Below are positions 7,617 through 14,307 of a stretch of DNA of 19,460 nucleotides, in pieces; the first letter of the stretch is position 1; every line of letters starts with the position of its first letter. The DNA comes from Rickettsia typhi (GTDB lineage Bacteria; Pseudomonadota; Alphaproteobacteria; Rickettsiales; Deianiraeaceae), in NCBI GenBank assembly GCA_945861605.1, contig CAMAVG010000007.1, forward strand, positions 1-19,460, written 5' to 3'. Made by a program: the position numbers and the translations under genes. The notes under the pieces were generated by a model. The model did no database searches. It was not told the origin of the DNA and saw nothing but the letters and a program-made list of their open reading frames with translations.

Positions 7617-7675
7617 TTGTCAAGTTTTTATTTTGAGTTTTCGCCATGTTGATGAAAATTTTTATCACTTGACAA
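7617..7675. promoter_or_regulatory. Divergent rpsT / yceI promoter region with mirrored -35 boxes
   Basis: The 156 bp between rpsT and yceI contain a perfect 9-bp inverted repeat, TTGTCAAGT at 7617-7625 and ACTTGACAA at 7667-7675. Each half is a consensus TTGACA -35 facing outward: minus strand 7623-7618 towards rpsT, plus strand 7669-7674 towards yceI. The -10 boxes are weaker: TACATT at 7694-7699 (19-bp spacing) for yceI, and only AT-rich sequence near 7600-7591 for rpsT. The rest of the gap is AT-rich with no other feature. Confidence 0.5.
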
Positions 7676-7722
7676 TTAACCCGTTTGTTTTACTACATTG
7701 TATGTAATCAATCAATAAAAAA

Positions 7723-8310
7723 ATGAAAAATATTATTAAAATCGCCGGCTTTTCGGCTCTTGCACTTTTGACAACACTCAACGCAAACGCGAAAGCGGAA
7801 AAATTTGTCCTTGATCCAACACACACGAATATTACATGGTCGGCAAATCACGCTGGTTTTTCAAACCCGAACGGTAAATTTTCGAAATCCTCAGGCGTAA
7901 TGTTCCTTGATGAAGCAAATCCTGAAAATTCATCAGTTGAAGTGGAAATTGACACAACAAGTATAATTACAGGTTTTGAAGATTTTGATAAACACCTCAA
8001 AACCGCAGATTTCTTCAATTCTGAAAAATTCAAAACAGCGAAATTCATCAGCACAAAGATTGAAGTTCTAACAAAAGATACAGCGAAAATCCACGGGGAT
8101 TTAACACTTCTTGGCGTAACAAAGCCCGTTATTTTAGAAGCGAAACTTAACAAAATTGGCAGACACCCGTTCACGAAGAAAAAAACCGCAGGTTTCAGCG
8201 CAACCACAACAATTAAGCGTTCAGATTTTGGCATTAAATACGGTCTTCCAATGGTTTCAGACGAAGTAAAGCTTTCGGTTGAAGTTGAAGGAAGTGTTGA
8301 ATACTTTTAA
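7723..8310 (+). CDS. YceI-family periplasmic lipid/isoprenoid-binding protein
   Basis: This is a secreted beta-barrel protein of the YceI family (195 aa precursor). Members bind long amphiphilic molecules such as isoprenoid quinones in a lipocalin-like cavity; the ligand here is unknown. An N-terminal signal peptide is clear: a KNIIK basic start, a hydrophobic core AGFSALALLTTL, and cleavage probably after ANA (residue 23), with KA|EKF as an alternative. Family landmarks are KFVLDPTHTNITWSANHAG, TGFEDFDKHLKTADFFNSEKF, and GDLTLLGVTKPVILEAKL. The ATG lacks a Shine-Dalgarno sequence and is preceded by an A-rich leader. radA follows 34 bp downstream in the same direction without an obvious terminator, so the two may be cotranscribed. 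Confidence 0.92.
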   Translation: MKNIIKIAGFSALALLTTLNANAKAEKFVLDPTHTNITWSANHAGFSNPNGKFSKSSGVMFLDEANPENSSVEVEIDTTSIITGFEDFDKHLKTADFFNSEKFKTAKFISTKIEVLTKDTAKIHGDLTLLGVTKPVILEAKLNKIGRHPFTKKKTAGFSATTTIKRSDFGIKYGLPMVSDEVKLSVEVEGSVEYF

Positions 8311-8344
8311 AATACTGGAGATCCACAATTATTTCACAAAAAAA

Positions 8345-9724
8345 ATGACGACATTCTCCTGCATCGAATGCGGTGTTTCTTACAACAAATGGGCTGGAAA
8401 ATGCACATTTTGCAATTCGTGGAACACTATTGTTGATGATTCATCGGACAAAATCCCCCGCACAACAATTGGAAAAAAAGTTGGAAAATCGGTGAAATCA
8501 ACGCAGAAGAACGGCGGAATCGAGTTCGTCAGCATGATGGATGTCACAAACGAACAGTCTTCGCACCGCTTACAATTTGAACTCGACGAAGTGAATCGTA
8601 TTTTGGGTGGGGGCTTAATGCCATCATCGGCGATATTAATCGGCGGCGAACCCGGAATTGGGAAATCAACGCTTTTATTACAAATCGCACACGATGCTTC
8701 CAAGAAAAACTGTCCTGTTTTGTATATCTCCGGTGAGGAATCCGCCTTTCAAATTAAAGATAGAGCGAACAGAATTGTTGGCAGTAATTGCGATATCAAC
8801 CTGTTGAATGTCACGGATCTACCAACAATTTTGGCTTCAATACACCAGCTTTCAAACAAAAACGCGATTGTCATAATCGATTCAATCCAGACTGTCTACA
8901 TGGAGGAAATCACAGCGGGAGTTGGCTCCATCGCACAAGTTCGTGCTTGTAGTAACGAAATTATTACTCTTGCAAAAAAATGCGGCGTGAGTGTTTTTAT
9001 CATTGGACACATAAACAAAGAAGGGCAAATTGCAGGGCCAAAAATTTTAGAACACATGGTTGATGTTGTGCTTTATTTTGAATCCGACGATACTGGGGAA
9101 TATAGAATTTTGAAATCGATGAAAAATCGCTTTGGAAATGTTGGAGAAATTGGGATTTTCAAAATGCTTGAATCAGGCTTGGCGGAAGTCAAAAATCCAT
9201 CTGAAATATTCCTTAGCCGTGAAAATTCCGAGCGAATTGGCATGACAACAACCGCCGGAATGGAAGGTTCGCGTTCAATTTTGTTAAGTGTGGAGGCTCT
9301 CACAACGAAATCTTATTCCCCAATGCCAAGGCGAAATGTTGTTGGATACGATTCCAACCGCTTGGCGATGATTCTCGCCGTTCTTTCCGTTCATTTGAAG
9401 TTGAAGCTCTATGATCAGGATATTTACCTCAACATTGCTGGGGGATTGAAAATTTCCGAGCCTGCCATGGATTTAGCCGTCGCCTTTGCAATTTATTCTT
9501 CATTGCAAGAAAAACAAGTGCCACATAATGTTGTTTTCATTGGCGAAATTGGACTTTCCGGCGAAATTCGACCGGCAAGATTCATGGAAAATCGCGTTAA
9601 AGAAGCAAAAAAACTTGGGTTTAACAAGATAATCTGCCCGCAAAACGCCTCAATTTCAAAGGAAGAGGGCGTTGTTTTCATCAAAAATATTTCACAAATG
9701 GTTGGTATTTTTGCGAAATTCTAG
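8345..9724 (+). CDS. radA: DNA repair protein RadA
   Basis: RadA is a RecA-like DNA-branch-migration ATPase acting in recombinational repair. Three modules are in order: an N-terminal C4 zinc finger (C6, C9, C20, C23 in CIECG and CTFC), a RecA-like core with Walker A GGEPGIGKST (K107) and the RadA-specific KNRFG motif (260-264), and a C-terminal Lon-like domain (MEGSRSILLSVEAL and AGGLKISEPAMDLAVAFAI). I chose the ATG at 8345 (459 aa) because it gives the typical MTTFSCIECG start. The open frame extends upstream to a TTG at 8279, but that would overlap yceI and precede the zinc finger with unrelated residues. Its TAG sits in a CTAG palindrome shared with the stop of the convergent pepP. Confidence 0.97.
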   Translation: MTTFSCIECGVSYNKWAGKCTFCNSWNTIVDDSSDKIPRTTIGKKVGKSVKSTQKNGGIEFVSMMDVTNEQSSHRLQFELDEVNRILGGGLMPSSAILIGGEPGIGKSTLLLQIAHDASKKNCPVLYISGEESAFQIKDRANRIVGSNCDINLLNVTDLPTILASIHQLSNKNAIVIIDSIQTVYMEEITAGVGSIAQVRACSNEIITLAKKCGVSVFIIGHINKEGQIAGPKILEHMVDVVLYFESDDTGEYRILKSMKNRFGNVGEIGIFKMLESGLAEVKNPSEIFLSRENSERIGMTTTAGMEGSRSILLSVEALTTKSYSPMPRRNVVGYDSNRLAMILAVLSVHLKLKLYDQDIYLNIAGGLKISEPAMDLAVAFAIYSSLQEKQVPHNVVFIGEIGLSGEIRPARFMENRVKEAKKLGFNKIICPQNASISKEEGVVFIKNISQMVGIFAKF

Positions 9725-11316
9725 CTCAAATTTTCCAAACACCGTGCGTTATATTCCAGCACCCAATTGGTTTCTTCCTGCGTGAGCATTTCAAAGTTGA
9801 TCGATTTTTCTTGAATTGGAACGAGTGTGATTGTTTCAAAAAATAGTGTGGAATCGGGTTTTTGGCGTACTAAAAGCAGGTTTTCAATGCGAATTCCGAA
9901 TTTTCCTTCAAAATAGGCACCCGGTTCGTTTGAAATAACCATGCCAGATCTAAATTTCAAATTGCTTTCCGCACCAATTCCAGCACCTGATTCATGAACG
10001 GAGAGGAATGCTCCAACGCCGTGACCTGTACCATGATTGTAGTTATAACCCTGTTCCAATAAGGGTTTCCGTGCGAGTGCGTCGACCTCACGCGAGAGGG
10101 TTTCGCTCGTGAGTTTTGCTGTTGCGACGGCAATGTGTCCTTTTAAAACAAGCGTGAACCATTTTTGGTATTCCTCTGGCGGATTTTCCCCTAAAAACAC
10201 CGTGCGAGTGACATCCGTCGTGCCAAAAACTTGATTTTCGCCGGTTTGATCGATATATTGACCGCCGCTATCCAGTAGCACGATGGAATTTTTTTCCAAT
10301 GTTTTGCACGAATTTTCCTTTGCGTTGTAATGAATTATTGCACCGTTTTCGTTGCATCCGCAAATTGTCGCAAACGATGGAGTTGCAAAATAAGGTTTTT
10401 TCCGCCGTGATTTCAGCAGGTTTTCGCCAACTTGAAATTCGGAAAATCCGATGTAGTTTTGTTCAAGATCATGCAGGAAGTGCGTCAGAATTTTACCGTC
10501 AATTTTATGTGCGTTAATGACTCCTTCAATTTCAAATTGATTTTTCTGCGTTTTGAGTTCGGTAATTAGGTTGCTTTTGAATGTCGTGACCCACTTAAGC
10601 TCGTGAAATTGAAAGTAGTTTATCGAGCTTTCAATGTAAACATTCCCGCGAATTGTTGAGATATCAGGGTTGAGAATATACGATGTGCGAGTGATGAGCA
10701 GGGTTGTTTTGTAAACCGGAGTGCATTCCTCGTCAATACCGCGAATGTTCAAAAGCCAGCAAATACTTTGGGGGTTTGTCACTAAAAAAGCAGATTTCCC
10801 ATTTTCCTTGAGGTGATTTTGCACAATTTCAATTTTTTCAGACGATGACAACCCCGTAAGTTTTTCGCTGATTGGATAGAATCCGCCGCGGTTTTGAAAT
10901 TTCGATTTCAGGTAATAATCGTCGTTTATAAGGCTTAATTGTGGGTTTTCGTGCATCATTTTTCGTGCGAAATCCATCGTGACAAGGCGATAGTTTAGAA
11001 CGATTTGCGTGAAATTTTTCTGTTTTATAACATCAAAAAAATGCTTGATATCAATTATTTCAAAGCATGGCAGAATTTCACTCTTCGCTTGCAATAGATA
11101 TCTTCCATCTGTGAAAAATAAAGTTTCGTATTGCGTGATTATTGCACAACCGTTGGAGCCCGTAAACCCCGTAGATTGCAACAAAAGATTGCATTCATCG
11201 CTTGAATATTCGCTGATGTATTCGTCGTTTGTGTTTAAAAAAATGCCGTCAACATTGTGCATAGCAATGTATTTACGCAAGTTTTCAAGCTTTCTCAAGA
11301 ACAGATTATATTCCAT
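9721..11316 (-). CDS. pepP: Xaa-Pro aminopeptidase (aminopeptidase P, M24B)
   Basis: This dinuclear-metal peptidase removes an N-terminal residue that precedes proline. The 531-aa length reflects the long form with two N-terminal creatinase-like domains (about 1-300) before the pita-bread catalytic domain. Metal ligands by position are D349 (VLLDSGG), D368 (GTTDVTRT), H432 (GTGHGVG), E464 (SNEPGAY) and E478 (IRIENLL). Supporting histidines are H329 (GAIIHY) and H441 (SVHES). There is no signal peptide, so it is cytoplasmic. It is the last gene of the leftward tpiA-proS-pepP operon, overlapping the proS 3' end by 11 bp. A link to proline recycling with ProS is suggestive but is inference. The stop overlaps the radA stop. 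It is somewhat shorter than eukaryotic APP1 (about 600 aa). Confidence 0.95.
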   Translation of the reverse strand: MEYNLFLRKLENLRKYIAMHNVDGIFLNTNDEYISEYSSDECNLLLQSTGFTGSNGCAIITQYETLFFTDGRYLLQAKSEILPCFEIIDIKHFFDVIKQKNFTQIVLNYRLVTMDFARKMMHENPQLSLINDDYYLKSKFQNRGGFYPISEKLTGLSSSEKIEIVQNHLKENGKSAFLVTNPQSICWLLNIRGIDEECTPVYKTTLLITRTSYILNPDISTIRGNVYIESSINYFQFHELKWVTTFKSNLITELKTQKNQFEIEGVINAHKIDGKILTHFLHDLEQNYIGFSEFQVGENLLKSRRKKPYFATPSFATICGCNENGAIIHYNAKENSCKTLEKNSIVLLDSGGQYIDQTGENQVFGTTDVTRTVFLGENPPEEYQKWFTLVLKGHIAVATAKLTSETLSREVDALARKPLLEQGYNYNHGTGHGVGAFLSVHESGAGIGAESNLKFRSGMVISNEPGAYFEGKFGIRIENLLLVRQKPDSTLFFETITLVPIQEKSINFEMLTQEETNWVLEYNARCLENLS

Positions 11317-12595
11317 TTTTTAGTAAATCATCAATTGAAACAAGGGTTTTTTCACCAGTTGAGCGATTTTGCACTTCAACACTGTTGGTTTCCAAGGTTT
11401 TTTTTGAAATAATAATTTGAGTTGGAATTCCAAGAAGTTCGCCGCGAGTGAATTTTGCACCGGTTTGTTCTTGCGTGTCATCGTAAAGGATATCGCTTTT
11501 TAAGGAAGCAAAAATTTCGTCGCATTTGGTGGAAACTTCGTCATCTTTTGGACTGATATTCAATAGGATTGCATCAAATGGAGTGATAGCCTTGTTCCAG
11601 ATTATCCCTTTTTCGTCGTGGTTTGCCTCAATGAATGCGGCAATTAATCGCCCAACGCCAATTCCATACGAACCCATGTAGGCAAAATCCAGCTTTCCTT
11701 CTTTATTTTGAAACTGAACATTGAACGGAATGGAGTATTTGTGTCCGAAATAAAAAATATGCCCAACTTCAATTCCGCGAGTCCTCACCACATTTGCAGG
11801 CGCTTCGCTTTCGATGAACTTTTCCTCGGTAACTGCGTAATATTTTGAAATTTCATCGCGTAAATTTTCAATTTTTTCACCGGATTTCACACGCTCCATG
11901 ACGGCGTCGAGTCCTTTTTCATAAATCACTTCGCTTTCGCCGGATTGTGCCAAAACAAGGAATTCGTGGCTTAAATCGCCGCCAATTTCGCCGGTATCTG
12001 CCTTCATTGGAATTGCAGTTAAGCCCATTCTTGCAAAAATTTTCAAGTAAGCTTCGTAATGACGATTATAAGCTTCTTCGGCTTTTTCCTCGGTTTCATC
12101 AAAGGAATAGGCATCCATCATAAGGAACTCGCGGGCCCTCATAACACCAAAGCGTGGGCGAATTTCATCACGAAATTTCCATTGAATGTTGTGAAGTGAA
12201 AGCGGGAGATTTTTGTATGATTTAATATCCGAACCTGCGATGAATGTCATGACTTCTTCGGCGGTTGGACCATAAATTAGAGTTTTGCCGTGGCGGTCTT
12301 GCACTTTCAAAGTTTCCTTTCCACAATACGAACCACGCCCTGATTGATCCCACAATTCCTGCGGCTGCATTGTTGGAAGAACAACTTCGTGGCAATTAAT
12401 TTTCGCAAGTTCTTCGCGGATGATATCCGAAACTTTGCGTAGAACTCGCAATCCCAATGGAAGCCAAGCATAAAGCCCTGAAGAAACTTGTTTAATCAAC
12501 CCAGCTTTAAGCATTAATTGGTGGGAAGTGAGAATGACATCCTTTGAAAGATCCTTTTTCGTTGGAATGTAGTATGTTGAAAGGCGTGTTGACAT
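11306..12595 (-). CDS. proS: Prolyl-tRNA synthetase, short form without editing insertion
   Basis: This class II synthetase charges tRNA-Pro. At 429 aa it is the compact form found in alphaproteobacteria; E. coli ProS (572 aa) has an inserted editing domain of about 180 residues between motifs 2 and 3, replaced here by a short segment (about 215-265). Motif 1 surrounds VVLPTMQPQELW (71-82), the TxE signature is GPTAEEV (109-115), motif 2 is FRDEIRPRFGVMRAREF (141-157) and motif 3 is GSYGIGVGRLIAA (308-320). The anticodon-binding domain fills about 335-429. Without the insertion, Ala-tRNA-Pro must be cleared by a separate trans-editing protein if at all; none is visible here. It starts 4 bp after tpiA and overlaps pepP by 11 bp. 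Confidence 0.97.
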   Translation of the reverse strand: MSTRLSTYYIPTKKDLSKDVILTSHQLMLKAGLIKQVSSGLYAWLPLGLRVLRKVSDIIREELAKINCHEVVLPTMQPQELWDQSGRGSYCGKETLKVQDRHGKTLIYGPTAEEVMTFIAGSDIKSYKNLPLSLHNIQWKFRDEIRPRFGVMRAREFLMMDAYSFDETEEKAEEAYNRHYEAYLKIFARMGLTAIPMKADTGEIGGDLSHEFLVLAQSGESEVIYEKGLDAVMERVKSGEKIENLRDEISKYYAVTEEKFIESEAPANVVRTRGIEVGHIFYFGHKYSIPFNVQFQNKEGKLDFAYMGSYGIGVGRLIAAFIEANHDEKGIIWNKAITPFDAILLNISPKDDEVSTKCDEIFASLKSDILYDDTQEQTGAKFTRGELLGIPTQIIISKKTLETNSVEVQNRSTGEKTLVSIDDLLKNGI

Positions 12596-12599
12596 ATAT

Positions 12600-13256
12600 T
12601 TAAAAATATTTTGTTATTTCAATAACTTCTTGTGGTTTAAGTGAAGCGGCGCCGACTAAAACGCCATTTGCTTTTGTTTTTGCAAGGTTTTCAATGTTTT
12701 TTGAAGAAACAGAACCACCGTAAAGGACAGTTTCAACACCGTATTCCTTTTTCAGCCAAGAAATGACATCATCAATTTCGTGATTTTGAGGAACTGATCC
12801 CGTTCCAATTGCCCAAACCGGTTCATAAGCAATAATGCAGTTTTTTGTAAAAACGGACATCTGGTCTTTCAAAACGATAAACTCCTGTTTGTTTGCACGG
12901 TCGAGGGAGTTCTCCCCAATGCAAAGAACGGGTGTGATGCCGTGTTTTGTAAGGTTTTCAATTTTTTTTGCAATAATTTCGTTTGTTTCGCCAATGTAAT
13001 GCCTGCGTTCCGAATGCCCGACAAGGCAGTACCGCACACTGTTTTCAGAAAGCATTTGTGCCGTAACTTCGCCAGTATAAGCACCATTTTCAAAAATTGA
13101 AACATTTTGCGTTCCAATTTGGAATTTCTGACTATTTGTATGGGTGATTAGATGCAATGGGAGAAAAAGTGCAACATTTTCATTGTGAATGCTCAACAGG
13201 TTGATTTCATCAAGCAGTGCTTTCGTTCCGTTTGCCTTCCAATTGAATAAAATCAT
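12600..13256 (-). CDS. tpiA: Triosephosphate isomerase, short version
   Basis: This glycolytic and gluconeogenic TIM barrel interconverts dihydroxyacetone phosphate and glyceraldehyde-3-phosphate. All catalytic residues are present: N5 and K7 (FNWKAN), H81 (LVGHSERR), E145 (AYEPVWAIGTG), and the phosphate-binding GGS of LYGGSV and the GVLVGAASL segment. At 218 aa it is about 30 residues shorter than the usual 250. The N-terminus begins almost directly at the NWK motif, and loops such as the segment after CIGE are shortened. The NWK motif is preceded by Phe where Gly is common. The gene leads the tpiA-proS-pepP operon behind a good promoter at 13308-13280, and diverges from lpxI. The start ATG at 13256 has no Shine-Dalgarno sequence. 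Confidence 0.95.
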   Translation of the reverse strand: MILFNWKANGTKALLDEINLLSIHNENVALFLPLHLITHTNSQKFQIGTQNVSIFENGAYTGEVTAQMLSENSVRYCLVGHSERRHYIGETNEIIAKKIENLTKHGITPVLCIGENSLDRANKQEFIVLKDQMSVFTKNCIIAYEPVWAIGTGSVPQNHEIDDVISWLKKEYGVETVLYGGSVSSKNIENLAKTKANGVLVGAASLKPQEVIEITKYF

Positions 13257-13258
13257 TC

Positions 13259-13287
13259 TTGATAAATAAAAATTAGGTTACCATAAA
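13259..13287 (+). promoter_or_regulatory. Candidate lpxI promoter overlapping the tpiA promoter
   Basis: TTGATA (13259-13264) and CATAAA (13282-13287) are spaced 17 bp on the plus strand, about 33 bp before the lpxI ATG. The -10 overlaps that of the opposing tpiA promoter, so the two should compete for RNA polymerase. Confidence 0.5.
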
Positions 13288-13308
13288 AGTGGATATTAAC
13301 TTTGTCAA
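13280..13308 (-). promoter_or_regulatory. tpiA operon promoter
   Basis: On the minus strand, a perfect TTGACA -35 (13308-13303) is spaced 17 bp from TATGGT (13285-13280). The predicted transcript start is about 17 bp before the tpiA ATG, giving a very short leader. Confidence 0.65.
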
Positions 13309-13320
13309 ATATTTTCCCAA

Positions 13321-14109
13321 ATGAAAATAGGTTTTATCTTTGGAAATGGAACTTTGCCTGAGCTTCTGCTCGAAAAGAATCCGAATTCCGTTTGTGCGTT
13401 GATTCAATCCCAACCAAAAAACATTAATCATTCGCAAAACTTTGCAACATTTGATATCACACAAATCCGCGATATTTTCGCATTTTTCAAAAAACACAAT
13501 GTTACGCACATTTGCTTTGCGGGAGGCGTCCAAAAGCCAAAAATCTCCATCAAAATTTTGAATTTCCAAACGATTTCACTGGTAATTCACCTTCTTTTGT
13601 TGCCAAATAAAGGCGATAACTTCCTTTTGAATGCAATAACATCGCTTGTAAAACGAAAGGGGTTTGAAGTCATTTCCGCAACGCAATTAATGCCTGACCT
13701 TCTTGTGAAAGCAGGGAATTTAACCAATGCAACACCGAAAACTTCGCATGAAAAATCAATTTTATTGGGCAAGCAATTCCTTGAAGACATTTCAAAATAT
13801 GATATTTCCCAAGCGTGCATCGTGGAAAATTCTTGCATAACAGCGTTGGAGGGCATCGAAGGAACGAAATCGATGATTCTTCGCATGAAAGAATTCAACA
13901 GAAACGACGCAATTTTGGTAAAAATGCCAAAAGTTGGGCAAAACCTTAAGGTTGATATGCCAACAATTGGAATTGAGACAGTTCGCGATTGCGTTTCATC
14001 GGGGGTTCGCGGCATTGTGATTAAAGCCGAAAGCACGATTTTCCTGAATCAAAATGAGGCAATTTTCCTTGCAAACGAAAGCGGAATTTTCATTTTGAGT
14101 GTTATTTAG
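13321..14109 (+). CDS. lpxI: UDP-2,3-diacylglucosamine hydrolase LpxI
   Basis: LpxI (DUF1009) hydrolyses UDP-2,3-diacylglucosamine to lipid X in lipid A synthesis. It replaces LpxH in alphaproteobacteria and attacks at a different phosphorus. The 262-aa protein has the expected two domains: an N-terminal Rossmann-like part (IGFIFGNGTLPELL, and HICFAGGVQKP at 63-73), and a C-terminal catalytic part with KGDNFLLNAI, ENSCITALEGIEGTKSMI, the DMPTIGIETV motif (D212, which I take as the catalytic aspartate equivalent) and GIVIKAESTIFLN. The family is usually slightly longer. Its presence implies a lipid A-containing outer membrane. It is a single-gene unit divergent from tpiA, and no clear terminator follows. 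The ATG is preceded by a short A/T-rich leader. Confidence 0.95.
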   Translation: MKIGFIFGNGTLPELLLEKNPNSVCALIQSQPKNINHSQNFATFDITQIRDIFAFFKKHNVTHICFAGGVQKPKISIKILNFQTISLVIHLLLLPNKGDNFLLNAITSLVKRKGFEVISATQLMPDLLVKAGNLTNATPKTSHEKSILLGKQFLEDISKYDISQACIVENSCITALEGIEGTKSMILRMKEFNRNDAILVKMPKVGQNLKVDMPTIGIETVRDCVSSGVRGIVIKAESTIFLNQNEAIFLANESGIFILSVI

Positions 14110-14126
14110 TTGTAAAATTACAAAAG

Positions 14127-14204
14127 TCAAGCAAAGTTATCAAAATAATTATTTATATCTTTTTCATCAGCTTTTACATCAGATAACTCTTCCTTTGTTT
14201 GCAT
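14127..14204 (-). CDS. Possible 25-aa small ORF
   Basis: On the minus strand, an ATG at 14204 opens 25 codons to a TGA at 14127-14129. The peptide starts MQTKEELSDVKADEKD and ends NNYFDNFA. It is acidic and hydrophilic with protein-like composition, without the Phe/Leu/Cys bias of antisense shadow frames. An in-frame stop lies four codons upstream of the ATG. It sits downstream of ftsW in the same direction. There is no ribosome binding site, but none of the real genes here has one either. It could be a small protein, the remnant of a decayed gene, or chance. Confidence 0.25.
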   Translation of the reverse strand: MQTKEELSDVKADEKDINNYFDNFA

Positions 14205-14226
14205 ATTGCATTCTTAAGCGTTACGC

Positions 14227-14244
14227 CACTATATAAAAATAGTG
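14227..14244. other. Small hairpin downstream of ftsW
   Basis: CACTAT (14227-14232) and ATAGTG (14239-14244) form a perfect 6-bp stem with a 6-nt A/T loop. Neither strand has a T-run directly after it, so terminator function is uncertain. Confidence 0.3.
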
Positions 14245-14307
14245 AACTTTAGCCTCTGCAACAATTTTTTTAAAAAAACAAGATATATTTTTAAATTCAC
14301 AATATTT

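Larger units (their letters stand above)
14110..14307. other. 198-bp AT-rich convergent intergenic gap
   Basis: This is the largest gap in the window, between the 3' ends of lpxI and ftsW. It holds a 14-bp palindrome just after the lpxI stop (TTGTAA-AA-TTACAA, 14110-14123), a possible 25-codon minus-strand ORF (14127-14204), a 6-bp-stem hairpin (14227-14244) and a T7A7 block (14265-14278). No tRNA or other RNA gene is recognisable. None of the hairpins has a convincing T-run for termination. Confidence 0.6.

Noticed and set aside
8279..8344. N-terminal extension of radA from a TTG at 8279
   Set aside because: It overlaps yceI and adds residues not found before the RadA zinc finger; the ATG at 8345 gives the normal start.
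13587..14036. 149-aa minus-strand frame inside lpxI
   Set aside because: Antisense to a well-supported LpxI; no recognisable motif.
14110..14307. tRNA or small RNA gene in the lpxI-ftsW gap
   Set aside because: No cloverleaf arms or T-loop motif (GTTCGA-like) could be found; the hairpins are short and isolated.
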